A stretch of DNA of 64,000 nucleotides, taken from Roseomonas alba. Lineage in GTDB: Bacteria; Pseudomonadota; Alphaproteobacteria; Acetobacterales; Acetobacteraceae. Each line of letters starts with the position of its first letter. Positions within the stretch are counted from its first letter, which is position 1. The stretch lies in the NCBI RefSeq assembly GCF_019430885.1, contig NZ_JAHYBZ010000001.1, positions 434,001 through 498,000 on the forward strand. The letters run 5' to 3'. The translations under genes and the position numbers were made by a program. The notes under the pieces are model-generated. The model saw nothing but the letters and a program-made list of their open reading frames with translations, was not told where the DNA came from and did not search any database. This document shows, one piece after another, positions 27,891-36,965 of this stretch.

Positions 27891-28846
27891 TCGCCGCGCT
27901 GCGCGACGGCGACTGACGGGGCTGGTGGCATCCGGGGCGCACGCCGCGGTGCCCTGCGTGATGCCGGCGCCATCGGCAGGGCCGCGCACGCGACCGCCCG
28001 GGCCGGCCCGTGGCCGGCAGGGCGATGCGATGCGCGCGCATCCCGGCGAAAGTCGCGGACGACGCGGCGCAGGGCCACGAGCCAGGACCCGATGACAAGG
28101 GCGGCCAGCACCGTGTGCCAGACCGGGCCGAGATCGGCGATGAGGATGGGGAGGGAGGTCATGTCGATGCGGCAAGCCTGCGGCTCGCCTCCTGAGAGTG
28201 TGTTGGGACAGGCTGCGGGGCGGGCCACGCGCCTGCCCGTGGCGGACCGGTGCGGCAGGGGTGAGGCGCCTCGTCGGCCGGCGGTCCCGAAGGCGCCCCA
28301 AGCATCAGGGCGATGAACACCGCGGCGCCGATCGCAAGTTCACCGGCGAGCCAGGCGAGCGCCATGCCCCGGGGGATCGGACGAAGGCCCAGACCGAACA
28401 GGAGAGATCCGACGAGGGCCCAGAGGAGCGCCGCGCAGAAGCCGCTTCCGACGATGAGGGCCGGTGACATGCTGCCGGGGCGCAGGCCCGCCCTGCCTGG
28501 CAGGGCCTCGGCCCCGGTGGGGGCCAGGCCTCCAGGGCGGTGGAATGTCAGTCCGTGGACTCTCATGCTGGCATGCGGCCGACGGGACGGTCGCTCCCTC
28601 CTTCGCCTTTCCGCGGTGTGCGGATGGCGCGGAAGGTGCGACGGCGGGGCGAAAAGGCTCCATGCCGAATGTGGCGGCCGCCCGTAAACAGAACGCAAAA
28701 ATGCAGGAGGCAGGGCCTTTGCGCGCGCGATACGCGGCGGGCGGCAATTTCACATGGCGCCTTTGCGGGGCCTTCCCCTACGGCTTGCCGCGACCCTGGA
28801 CTGTCGCGAGGAGCTGAAGCCGTGCCCCCGTTCCCCTGTCTGAGCC
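27891..28846. other. 956-base region without a confident gene
   Basis: This region has the composition of the chromosome but no ORF with family hallmarks. The minus strand has two short frames with clear membrane helices. One (28470-28159) is listed separately. The other starts at 28162 (TSLPILIADLGPVWHTVL then a helix VLAALVIGSWLVAL) and runs on antisense into the mutY 3' end to 27767, so only its N-terminal half looks protein-like. No hairpin with a T tract was found here. Bases 28464-28680 are G/C-rich with short inverted repeats (GCCCTGCCTGGCAGGGC). Confidence 0.4.
28159..28470 (-). CDS. Putative small membrane protein
   Basis: A possible 103-residue product with two hydrophobic helices (LIVGSGFCAALLWALVGSLLFGL and MALAWLAGELAIGAAVFIALML), then a Pro-rich tail. 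The helices and the short positive loop LRPIPRG between them look like a real hairpin membrane protein. No ribosome site is obvious at the ATG, and I recognise no family. It would share a strand with the hypothetical frame downstream of it. Confidence 0.35.
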   Translation of the reverse strand: MSPALIVGSGFCAALLWALVGSLLFGLGLRPIPRGMALAWLAGELAIGAAVFIALMLGAPSGPPADEAPHPCRTGPPRAGAWPAPQPVPTHSQEASRRLAAST

Positions 28847-28999
28847 ATGGCGCCAGCGCCTGACCTCCGGCCGCGCCGCCGGGCGCCGTCCGGCGCGGAA
28901 CGGGAGGATTCGCGGCCGCGCGGCGGCCTGGTCCTCGCAGTCGGCCTTGTTGTCTTCGGTCTCCTCTGCATCGTCATCGGCTTGGTGACGATGGCCTGA
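28847..28999 (+). CDS. Putative 50-residue tail-anchored membrane peptide
   Basis: An ATG at 28847 opens 50 codons ending in TGA at 28997. The product has an Arg/Pro-rich cytoplasmic half (DLRPRRRAPSGAERED), then one 21-residue hydrophobic helix (GLVLAVGLVVFGLLCIVIGL) and VTMA. The clean charge-then-helix design is typical of small membrane peptides. There is no clear ribosome site and no family match, so this is suggestive only. Confidence 0.35.
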   Translation: MAPAPDLRPRRRAPSGAEREDSRPRGGLVLAVGLVVFGLLCIVIGLVTMA

Positions 29000-29108
29000 T
29001 CGCCGCGCGGGTCGGCTGCAGGGACGGGGCGTCATGTGCGGCCGCGCAAGCGAGCGCGCCCGACGACGGTGGCGCCCCAGGCTGGTGGATACCGGATCGT
29101 CGGCGCGA

Positions 29109-29696
29109 TCAGGCCGCTGCGGAGCTGCCGCGGGCGCGGGCGAAGACGAAGGCCGCCGCGATGCCCGCCACGATCAGCGCCGCCACGGTCAGTAGCAGCG
29201 CGGATTGCTGCAGCGTCGCCACCGTCGGCACCGACGCCCCGAGCACGGCCCCCACCAGCACGATCCGCCACGACCCCGCATGCACGCCGGCCACGAAAGT
29301 GCCGAGGCCGAGCAGCAGCAGCAGCGCGATCTCCGTGCCGTTGTCGTTCACCACGCCGCGCACCGAGGGCAGGAACATCAGCAGCATGGCGGCGAGGAAG
29401 GCTGCCCAATGTGCTGCCTGCGTCCAGATCAGGCGCATCCGCATGCCGCGGTTCGACGCGGACTTCCATCCGGCGGCGATGCACAGAACCCCGAAGATCG
29501 GCGTCAGCACCTGCCAATAGAGCAGGTTCGGCATGTCGCCGCCCGACACCGAGACGCCGAAGAAGCCGGCGAAGAGCATGATGAGGTAGGGCGATTCCTC
29601 GAGCACCACGCGCAGCCAGGACCGGCCCTCGGGCACGGCGGCAGGCGGCGGGGCGACGGGGGCGGGGGGCACGGTCGGGGGGATGGTCTCGCTCAT
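29109..29696 (-). CDS. Hypothetical integral membrane protein
   Basis: A 195-residue protein with a Pro-rich cytoplasmic N-terminus (about residues 1-22) and six hydrophobic helices, including YLIMLFAGFFGVSVSGGDMP, LYWQVLTPIFGVLCIAAGW and ALLLTVAALIVAGIAAAFVF. I recognise no family. The ATG at 29696 lies 10 bases past the ccrM stop, so the two genes are probably co-transcribed. Confidence 0.7.
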   Translation of the reverse strand: MSETIPPTVPPAPVAPPPAAVPEGRSWLRVVLEESPYLIMLFAGFFGVSVSGGDMPNLLYWQVLTPIFGVLCIAAGWKSASNRGMRMRLIWTQAAHWAAFLAAMLLMFLPSVRGVVNDNGTEIALLLLLGLGTFVAGVHAGSWRIVLVGAVLGASVPTVATLQQSALLLTVAALIVAGIAAAFVFARARGSSAAA

Positions 29697-29706
29697 GGAC
29701 GCGACC

Positions 29707-30852
<1,146 letters not shown>

Positions 30853-30856
<4 letters not shown>

Positions 30857-31485
30857 GCGAAGCGGAAGGCGGCCTGGTCGACGGGACGAAAACCGCGGCG
30901 GTGATGCGGGCTCGGTCCGAGCCGTTCGAGCGCGGCGAGATGCGCCGCCGTGGGGTATCCGGCATGGCGCGCGAAGCCATATCCCGGCCAGCGCGGGTCG
31001 AGCCGCGTCATGGCGCGGTCGCGCACGACCTTGGCGAGGATCGACGCCGCGGCGATCGACAGCGACAGCGCATCGCCGCCGATGACGCAGCGCACCGGGC
31101 AGGGCAGGCGCGGCGGCTGGTTGCCGTCCACCAGCGCGAGGTCGGGCGGCGCGCGCAGCCGCGACACCGCGCGCGCCATGGCGAGATGCGTCGCGCGCAG
31201 GATGTTCACCGTGCCGATCTCCGCCGCCGAGGCGGCGCCGATGCCGAATTCGAGGACGCCCTCGCGGGCCGCCTGCCGCAGGGCGGCGAAGGCGGCAGCG
31301 CGCTGGGCCTCCTTCAGCTTCTTCGAATCGTCGATCAGCGCCGCGAGCGCGGGCGAGGGGGGGCACAGGAAGATCACCGCGCCCGCCACCACCGGTCCCG
31401 CAAGCGGTCCGCGCCCGGCCTCGTCCACGCCGGCGACGCGTCCGGCGCCGGCTTCCAGCGCCAGGTCGGGGCGGGGACGGCGCAT
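30853..31485 (-). CDS. rnhB: Ribonuclease HII
   Basis: A 210-residue enzyme that nicks RNA-DNA hybrids and removes misincorporated ribonucleotides. The acidic active site is visible as [13 protein letters not shown] (Asp21, Glu22), LVDGN (Asp120) and [14 protein letters not shown] is the usual second motif. A second ATG at 31503 would add six residues; neither has a clear ribosome site. It lies 57 bases upstream of ccrM on the same strand. Confidence 0.93.
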
Positions 31486-31621
31486 GGCGGCGGTGGGCGG
31501 CATGGGACTCGCGATGACGGGGGAGGGGACGAGCACGGATAGCGCGGCGGCTGCGGTGGCCAAAGGCCGCGTCACGTTGAGCCGCGCCCGCGGACGGCCG
31601 GCAGTCCTGGCCGGGCGGTGG

Positions 31622-32078
31622 ATTGGAGAGGGGCTTTGCCCCTCTCCAAGCCTCACCCCACCAAAGGCCGAAAGGCCTTTGGAAACCGTCACTTGGCGCC
31701 GAGCGGGACGGTCATGGCGCAATGCCGGCGCCTGCCCGGTGCCCTGTGGATCGGTATGCCTTCCGGCGCGGCGCAGAGAGCGCGCCGCTCCATGTTTCGG
31801 CCACTGATGCCTGGCATTTTCGAAGGCCTTCCGATGACATGCCGCCTTCTGCTGGGGGATCGAAAGGGCTGCGTCCTTCTCGGCCTCTCCCCATCGAAGG
31901 CCATTGCAGACCTCAGCGTGGCACTTTGCGCCGCTGCCGGAATGGCGCCGAAAGCCGCTCTCGCGCACGAAGGGCGGTTGGAGGGGGCAGCAAGGGTGCC
32001 GTGCACCGCACCAGAAGATTGCGTTCCAAGTGCTCCAAGCACTTGGCGGGGTGGTTTGGAGGGGCAGCGCCCCTCCAA
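31622..32078. repeat. Paired inverted double-hairpin element, copy 4 (longest)
   Basis: The left arm (31622-31700) has the outer hairpin TTGGAGAGGGGC...GCCCCTCTCCAA, the spacer CCTCACCCCACC, the inner hairpin AAAGGCCGAAAGGCCTTT and the tail GGAAACCGTCACTTGGCGCC. The right arm (32009-32078) begins CACCAGAAG and ends GGAGGGGCAGCGCCCCTCC. The core is about 308 bases and carries the shared block on the minus strand at 31947-31971. Weaker G/C hairpins continue to 32155. It lies between the rnhB and SDR genes, both on the minus strand. Confidence 0.85.
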
Positions 32079-32184
32079 CGTCAGCGGCGGAAGCGGGCCT
32101 GTCATCAGGCAGGCCCTTTGGGCGGGGCGAGCCTGAGACGGGCAGCGCCCCTCCCGGTCCGGCAGCCGTCCTGCGACCGATGCT

Positions 32185-32940
32185 TCAGGTCAGGAATGCC
32201 CCGCCATTCACATGGATCGTCTGGCCGGTGACGTAGCCGCCCTCCGGTCCGGCCAGCATGCGCACGACATCCGCGATCTCCCGCACGCTCGCCTTGCGGC
32301 GCAGCGGGATGCCGTCGTCGCGGCCGAGCGTCTGCGGCATGGCCCCCGCGCTCGCGCCGCGCTGCGTATCCACCGCGCCGGGTGCGACGCAATTCGCGCG
32401 GATGCCCTGCGGGGCGAGTTCCACCGCCAGCGCCCGCATCAGCCCTTCCAATCCCGATTTCGACGCCGAGACATGCGCGCGGTTCGGCGTGCCGACATGG
32501 GTGGAAATGCCCGACAGCGCGACGATCGACCCGCCGCCGCGCGCGATCATCTGCGGCGCGAAGGCGCGCGACAGCAGGAAGGCGCCATCGAGTGCCACCG
32601 ACAGGATCTCCCGCCACTCGGCATAGGGCATGTCGAGGAAGGCCGTCTGCCGCCGCAGGCCGGCATTGCAGACCAGGATGTCGACGCCGCCATGCCGCTC
32701 CGCGATGCGGTTCGCGAGGCCGGTCACCTCCTCCTCGACCGACACGTCGCCGAGCAGTGCCGTCGCGGTCCCGCCGGCGGCGCGGATCTCGGATGCGACG
32801 GCCTCGATCGCGGCGGCGTCGGACCGCCCGTTCACCACCACCGTCGCGCCATCCCGCGCGAGGGTCAGCGCAATGGCGCGCCCGATGTTCTTTCCTGCGC
32901 CCGTCACCAGGGCGACCTTGCCTGTCAGCACTCCGGCCAT
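32185..32940 (-). CDS. Short-chain dehydrogenase/reductase-like protein with a degenerate active site
   Basis: A 251-residue Rossmann-fold protein. The start at 32940 has GGAGGA four bases upstream. The cofactor motif TGAGKNIG and the NAG motif (LVCNAG) are intact, and the C-terminal VTGQTIHVNGG is typical of the FabG-like group. In an ungapped alignment with FabG, three of the four catalytic residues are changed: Asn to Ala (SVALDGAF), Ser to Gly (ALSGIST) and Tyr to Val (HVSASK). Only the Lys remains. It may bind NAD(P) without classical carbonyl reduction, or use another mechanism. Confidence 0.88.
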   Translation of the reverse strand: MAGVLTGKVALVTGAGKNIGRAIALTLARDGATVVVNGRSDAAAIEAVASEIRAAGGTATALLGDVSVEEEVTGLANRIAERHGGVDILVCNAGLRRQTAFLDMPYAEWREILSVALDGAFLLSRAFAPQMIARGGGSIVALSGISTHVGTPNRAHVSASKSGLEGLMRALAVELAPQGIRANCVAPGAVDTQRGASAGAMPQTLGRDDGIPLRRKASVREIADVVRMLAGPEGGYVTGQTIHVNGGAFLT

Positions 32941-32982
32941 GCGTTCCTCCATCCTCGGCAGCCGCGATAGCACGGTGTGGGA

Positions 32983-33393
32983 TCAGGCGGCAGACGGGGC
33001 CAGGCAATCGGCGAGCGTGGTCGCGTCGAGCCGCGCGAGGAACGCCTCCCGCGCTGCCGCCAGCACGCCGCGTAGGCGGCAATCGGGCGACAGGCAGCAG
33101 GCGCCGCCATCCGCGCGGAAGCATTCGACCAACGCCTGGCCGGCCTCGAAGCGGCGCACCACCGCGCCCAGGCGGATCGCGGCCGGCGGCACGGCCAGCA
33201 CGACGCCGCCGCCGGCCCCGCGCTGCGTGTGCACCAACCCGGCCTCGGCCAGGTCCTGCACGATCTTCTGCACATGGTTGCGCGGCACGCCGACCGACTG
33301 GGCGAGGTCTTCCGTGCTGCGCCGGCGATCGGGGTCGGTGCCCAGGCGCATCAGCACGCGCAGCGCGGCATCGGTGGCGGCGAGAAGGCGCAA
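32983..33393 (-). CDS. Rrf2-family regulator, NsrR-like
   Basis: A 136-residue winged-helix regulator. The recognition region reads STEDLAQSVGVPRNHVQKIV, and the wing GAGGGVVLAVP is typical of the family. Four cysteines in ECFRADGGACCLSPDC can hold an Fe-S cluster, as in NsrR and IscR. I use the TTG at 33393, which starts the usual LRLLAATDAALRVL; the longer frame adds Arg-rich residues. It faces a truncated haemoglobin across a 74-base gap with a palindrome, so nitric oxide sensing is plausible (inference). Confidence 0.82.
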   Translation of the reverse strand: MRLLAATDAALRVLMRLGTDPDRRRSTEDLAQSVGVPRNHVQKIVQDLAEAGLVHTQRGAGGGVVLAVPPAAIRLGAVVRRFEAGQALVECFRADGGACCLSPDCRLRGVLAAAREAFLARLDATTLADCLAPSAA

Positions 33394-33448
33394 GGCAGGG
33401 GCTCCACGGCCGGGGTCTTGACGGCGCCGGCGGGCCGGCGCAGGAAAT

Positions 33449-33465
33449 TGGTATTGGAGATACCA
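33449..33465. promoter_or_regulatory. Palindromic operator between the Rrf2 and globin genes
   Basis: TGGTAT and ATACCA are perfect 6-base inverted repeats around TGGAG. The site ends two bases before the globin ATG and lies upstream of the Rrf2 gene. It is the only clear palindrome in the 74-base divergent gap. Confidence 0.6.
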
Positions 33466-33467
33466 CA

Positions 33468-33893
33468 ATGCAGCCCTCCCCGCCCATCCCCGAAGGCCCC
33501 GAGCGCCGCGCCGCCCTGACGGCCGAGGTGATGGACCGCACCGGCCTGTCCCCCGAGGCCATCGAGCGTTTCCTGCGTGCCTTCTACGGCGCGATGCGCG
33601 TCGATGCGCTGCTCGCCCCGGCCTTCGCCACGGTGAAGGATTGGGAGGCGCATATCGCCACGCTGAAGCGTTTCTGGGGCTCGGTGGCCCTGATGACGGG
33701 CGAGTATCACGGCCAGCCGATGCGTGCGCACGCGCATCTGACGCTGACCCCGGCGCATTTCACCCGCTGGCTGTCGCTGTTCGAGGCGACGGCACGCGAC
33801 CATTTCACCCCTGCCGGCGCGGAGCACATGCTGGACCGCGCGCGCCGGATCGCGCGCAGCCTGGAATATGGCCTGGTGCCCTTCCGCGCCTGA
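33468..33893 (+). CDS. Group III truncated haemoglobin
   Basis: A 141-residue globin. The helical pattern fits the group III family: IERFLRAFYGAMRVDALLAPAF, then DWEAHIATLKRFWGSVALMTGEYHGQPM, which has the distal-side and loop residues. The likely proximal His is in AHAHLTL or PAHFTRWL. Members bind O2 and NO and are linked to NO or redox stress. The divergent NsrR-like regulator supports an NO role. The ATG at 33468 follows directly on the palindromic operator. Confidence 0.85.
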   Translation: MQPSPPIPEGPERRAALTAEVMDRTGLSPEAIERFLRAFYGAMRVDALLAPAFATVKDWEAHIATLKRFWGSVALMTGEYHGQPMRAHAHLTLTPAHFTRWLSLFEATARDHFTPAGAEHMLDRARRIARSLEYGLVPFRA

Positions 33894-33898
33894 CCCGG

Positions 33899-34546
33899 TC
33901 AGGCTTCGCTGACGAACCTCTCGAAGCCGGGCTGCGGCACGCCGCGACGCAGAGGCACGCAATCCTCCGGCGGCGGCGCGCCGAACACGGCGCCGGCATC
34001 CGCCGCTTCGCCGAGGAAGCGGTCGAGGTGCCGCATCGCCCCGTTCGGGAGGTCGTGCAGCACCAGCAGCGTCGTCTCCCGCTGTGCGCGCAGCATGGCG
34101 AGCGCCGTCGCCACCCAGCCTTCCGGGTCACGGAAGTCGCCCGGCACGGCGTTCCACAGCCACACCGTATGCCGGTGCGCGACCAGGTGATCGGCCGCCG
34201 CACGGTTCAGCAGATGCGGCCCGAGCCGCCCACCCCCGCCATTCGGCCGGAACAGCCGGTCCGGCCCGTGCAGGGCACCGAGCAGCGCATCGGTCTCCGC
34301 GATCTCCGCCACAGCCTCCTCCGCGCCGCGTCGCCCGAGCGGTTCGCCATGCGTCAGCGTGTGGTTGCCGATCGCATGGCCCTCGGCCTTCGCGCGCTCG
34401 GCGCAGGCGCGCGCGGCGGGGTCACGCAGCTTCTCGCCGACGAGGAAGAAGGTCGCGGCGATGCGCCGGCGTGCCAGGACATCCAGCACGCCGGGCGTCA
34501 CCCCTGGCTCCGGCCCGTTGTCGAAGGTCAGGCAGACCCCGACCAT
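33899..34546 (-). CDS. Polysaccharide deacetylase-family protein with an altered metal motif
   Basis: A 215-residue NodB-type fold without a signal peptide. Motif 1 reads TFDNGPEP instead of TFDDGP, so the second Asp, a metal ligand, is Asn. Motif 2 (NHTLTH) keeps both His ligands, and the late LLVLHDLP motif is present. Motif 3 reads FRPNGGG instead of the usual RPP-Y/F-G. Reduced or changed metal-dependent deacetylation is likely. It follows the FAH-family gene by seven bases on the same strand. Confidence 0.78.
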   Translation of the reverse strand: MVGVCLTFDNGPEPGVTPGVLDVLARRRIAATFFLVGEKLRDPAARACAERAKAEGHAIGNHTLTHGEPLGRRGAEEAVAEIAETDALLGALHGPDRLFRPNGGGGRLGPHLLNRAAADHLVAHRHTVWLWNAVPGDFRDPEGWVATALAMLRAQRETTLLVLHDLPNGAMRHLDRFLGEAADAGAVFGAPPPEDCVPLRRGVPQPGFERFVSEA

Positions 34547-34553
34547 GGCGCGG

Positions 34554-35444
34554 TCAATCGCCGATCGCGTTGGTCAGCGTGCCGATGCCCTCGATCTCCA
34601 ACTCCATCACGTCGCCGGTCTTCATCGTCTGCGGCGGCTGCATGGCATAGCCCACGCCTTCCGGCGTGCCGGTCATGATCACGTCGCCCGGCAGCAGGGT
34701 GAAGCCGGCGGAAAGCTGGTGGATGATCTCCGTCACGTCGAAGATCATCTTGCTGGTGCGCGAGGATTGCCGCTGCTCGCCGTTGATCTTCAGGCCGATC
34801 GCGAGATCGGAGGCATCGAGATCCTCGCGCGGGACGATCACCGGCCCCATCGGGCAGGACCGGTCGAGCGACTTGCCCTTGAACCACTGCCCATGGCGCC
34901 GCTGCAGATCGCGCCCCGTCACGTCATTGCCGATGGTCCAGCCGAAGACGTGGTCGAGCGCCTTCTCCTTCGGGATGTCGCGCCCGGCGGTGCCGATCAC
35001 CGCGACCAGCTCGACCTCATAGTCCAGCCACTGCGTCACGCCGGCATGGGAGGGCACGGACGCGCCGGGCGCGATCACCGTATCCGCCGCCTTGGTGAAG
35101 AACTGCGGATACTTGGGCACCTCGGAATTGGTGATGCCGCGGGTGCGGTCGCCCTCCGCGACATGGTCCATGTAGTTGCGCCCGACGCAGAACACATTGC
35201 GACGCGGCTGGGGAATCGGCGCCTGCAGCGCCACCGAGGACAGCGGGAGCACCGCGGCGGCCGGCGGATTCGCCGCGAGCGCCCGCACCGTGGCGAGCGC
35301 AGCCGATCCGGCCTCGATCAGCGCGATCATGCCGCGCGCCGGCGGCATGGCCGCGCCCAGGTCGAGCACCCGCGCGCCATCCAGCAGCACGCCCACGCGA
35401 CTGCCCGCCGCATCGGCGAAGGTGATGAGTTTCAGGCCGGCCAT
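34554..35444 (-). CDS. Fumarylacetoacetate hydrolase-family protein
   Basis: A 296-residue enzyme of the FAH fold. It has NVFCVGRNYMDHV, the metal site of Glu and Asp residues around WLDYEVELVAVIG, and GWTIGNDVTGRDLQRRHGQW. The C-terminal catalytic loop is PGDVIMTGTPEGVGY. These enzymes cleave C-C bonds in acylpyruvates or hydrate/isomerise dicarboxylates of aromatic catabolism. The start at 35444 has a GGGGGA site upstream. It is probably co-transcribed with the deacetylase-like gene downstream. Confidence 0.9.
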   Translation of the reverse strand: MAGLKLITFADAAGSRVGVLLDGARVLDLGAAMPPARGMIALIEAGSAALATVRALAANPPAAAVLPLSSVALQAPIPQPRRNVFCVGRNYMDHVAEGDRTRGITNSEVPKYPQFFTKAADTVIAPGASVPSHAGVTQWLDYEVELVAVIGTAGRDIPKEKALDHVFGWTIGNDVTGRDLQRRHGQWFKGKSLDRSCPMGPVIVPREDLDASDLAIGLKINGEQRQSSRTSKMIFDVTEIIHQLSAGFTLLPGDVIMTGTPEGVGYAMQPPQTMKTGDVMELEIEGIGTLTNAIGD

Positions 35445-35799
35445 GACGTTCCCCCAAGAAGACATGCTTCGGCGCCACGCAAGCGCGGGATGGGGAGATG
35501 CGCAAGCCCCGGGGCCGGGGGAAAGCGAAGGGGCTCTGTCCCCCTTGCACGCCTAGCCAGCGGCGTCCGGCGCCGGTGGTATGTCAGGCGCGATGGCGCA
35601 GGGGAGAAGGAAGCCCGGCGGGATGATCGAGCCTGTCCTGGAACGATGTGCCCCGGCGTCGGGCCGGCGAACCGGGGCAGCCGTGCTCCGGTTCCGTCAT
35701 GGCCCCATCGTCATGCGCGCGGGGCGGGTCCGGAGATTCTGGACGAGCTGATCAGCGGGCCGATCCATCATCGCGCCTGTGGGGCAGGACGCCGCCGGG
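35445..35799. other. 355-base intergenic region with a single degenerate hairpin arm
   Basis: At 35531-35552 a sequence reading GAAGGGGCTCTGTCCCCCTT resembles the outer hairpin of the paired elements but has no partner arm. The rest contains only short G/C-rich inverted repeats and no supported gene. Confidence 0.4.
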
Positions 35800-36510
35800 T
35801 CATGCGTCGAACCCCAGCGCGTCCTTCATTCCCCGGGCGCCCTCCGGCGTCACCGACACGCGCCGCTTCGCCAGCACGTCGCTCTCGCATTCCGCCGGCA
35901 CGCGCCGTAGCCAGCCGCGGTCGAACCAGGCGCGCGCGATCTCCTTCCCCAGGCCCCCGGCGAGGTGCGGCCGGCGTTCCGACCAATCCATGCAGTCGCA
36001 GGCGAAGCGCGGCGCCTTTCCGGCACGGTCGAGGTCCACGCCCGTCGCCGCGAGCCGCGTCCGGCCTTCCATCGACGCGTCCCATCCGCCAGGGCTCGGG
36101 GTCAGCCACCCCACGCCGGTCAGTCGTTCATGCAGGGCGACGCCCAGCCGCCCGGCCAGGTGGTTCCAGCACAGCCGCGCCTGGCGGGCCGTCTCGCCAT
36201 GCTTCCAGGGGCGCGGCGGGGCGATACGGGCAGACAGGCCACCCAGCGTCTCGATCACCGCGGCGACTTCCTCGGACGCCAGGCGGTGGTAGCGGTGTCG
36301 GCCCTGGGCGTGGACGATGATGAGGCCACCCTCGGCCAGGCGGGCGAGATGGCCGCTCGCCGTCGCCGGCACCACGCCGGCGATGCGGGCGAGCTCCCCG
36401 GCGGTCATGGCCTCGCCGCCCATCAGCGCGGCGAGCATCCGCGCGCGGGCCGGGTCGGCCATGAGCGCGGCGGTGGCGGCGAGCGGTCCGGGCGCGGTCG
36501 GGTCGGTCAT
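35800..36510 (-). CDS. ArsR-like winged-helix transcriptional regulator
   Basis: A 236-residue protein. The N-terminal 100 residues form a winged helix (LMADPARARMLAALMGG, then AGELARIAGVVPATASGHLARLAEGGLI and the wing GRHRYHRLA). The C-terminal half is a less familiar domain with FACDCMDWSERRPHLAGGLG, a short Cys/Trp motif found in longer ArsR-like regulators. It is divergent from the monooxygenase-like gene 100 bases away, its probable target. The shorter start at 36510 excludes a weak N-terminal extension. Confidence 0.8.
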   Translation of the reverse strand: MTDPTAPGPLAATAALMADPARARMLAALMGGEAMTAGELARIAGVVPATASGHLARLAEGGLIIVHAQGRHRYHRLASEEVAAVIETLGGLSARIAPPRPWKHGETARQARLCWNHLAGRLGVALHERLTGVGWLTPSPGGWDASMEGRTRLAATGVDLDRAGKAPRFACDCMDWSERRPHLAGGLGKEIARAWFDRGWLRRVPAECESDVLAKRRVSVTPEGARGMKDALGFDA

Positions 36511-36610
36511 GGCGAAGGATAGTAGCGCAGGGCGCGCGGCGATGCTTCGGTCACCGGCGAAGCGCGCCGGCCCGCAAGCTGCGACAAGGCCCGCGACAGG
36601 GGAGGCACCG

Positions 36611-36961
36611 ATGATCGCCGTCATCTTCGAAGTCGAGCCGGCGGAAGGGCATGAGGGCGACTACCTCGCCATCGCCGGGGCGCTGCGCTCAGAACTGGAG
36701 CGCCAACCGGGCTTCGTCTCGGTCGAGCGCTTCCGCAGCATCACCCAGCCGGCGAAGCTGCTGTCGCTGTCCTTCTGGGAAAGTGAGGAAGCGGTGCGGG
36801 GCTGGCGCTGCCAGGAAGCCCATCGCGGGGCGCAGAAGGCGGGGCGGGGAGGGGTCTTCGCCGCCTATCGCCTGCGCGTCGCCGGCGTGTTGCGCGACTA
36901 CGGCATGACCGAACGGCGCGACCAGGCGCCCGCGGACAGTAACGCGGCCTGGGGCCTGTGA
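36611..36961 (+). CDS. Antibiotic biosynthesis monooxygenase (ABM)-domain protein
   Basis: A 116-residue dimeric ferredoxin-like fold of the ABM family (MIAVIFEVEPAEGHEGDYL, then FVSVERFRSITQPAKLLSLSFWESEEAV). GGAGG lies just upstream of the ATG. Members include cofactor-free quinol monooxygenases and haem-degrading proteins. I do not see the active-site set of either, so the role is open. It is divergent from the ArsR-like regulator. The family name does not imply an antibiotic pathway here. Confidence 0.8.
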   Translation: MIAVIFEVEPAEGHEGDYLAIAGALRSELERQPGFVSVERFRSITQPAKLLSLSFWESEEAVRGWRCQEAHRGAQKAGRGGVFAAYRLRVAGVLRDYGMTERRDQAPADSNAAWGL

Positions 36962-36965
36962 CGGG

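Noticed and set aside
31618-32136. Open frames of 170-200 residues across the repeat at 31.6-32.2 kb
   Set aside because: They translate hairpin sequence, change with each copy of the element and have no ribosome site or domain.
36611-36961. Antibiotic biosynthesis cluster, suggested by an ABM-domain protein
   Set aside because: A single small ABM-fold gene with an ArsR-like regulator, and no biosynthetic genes around it, does not support a cluster.
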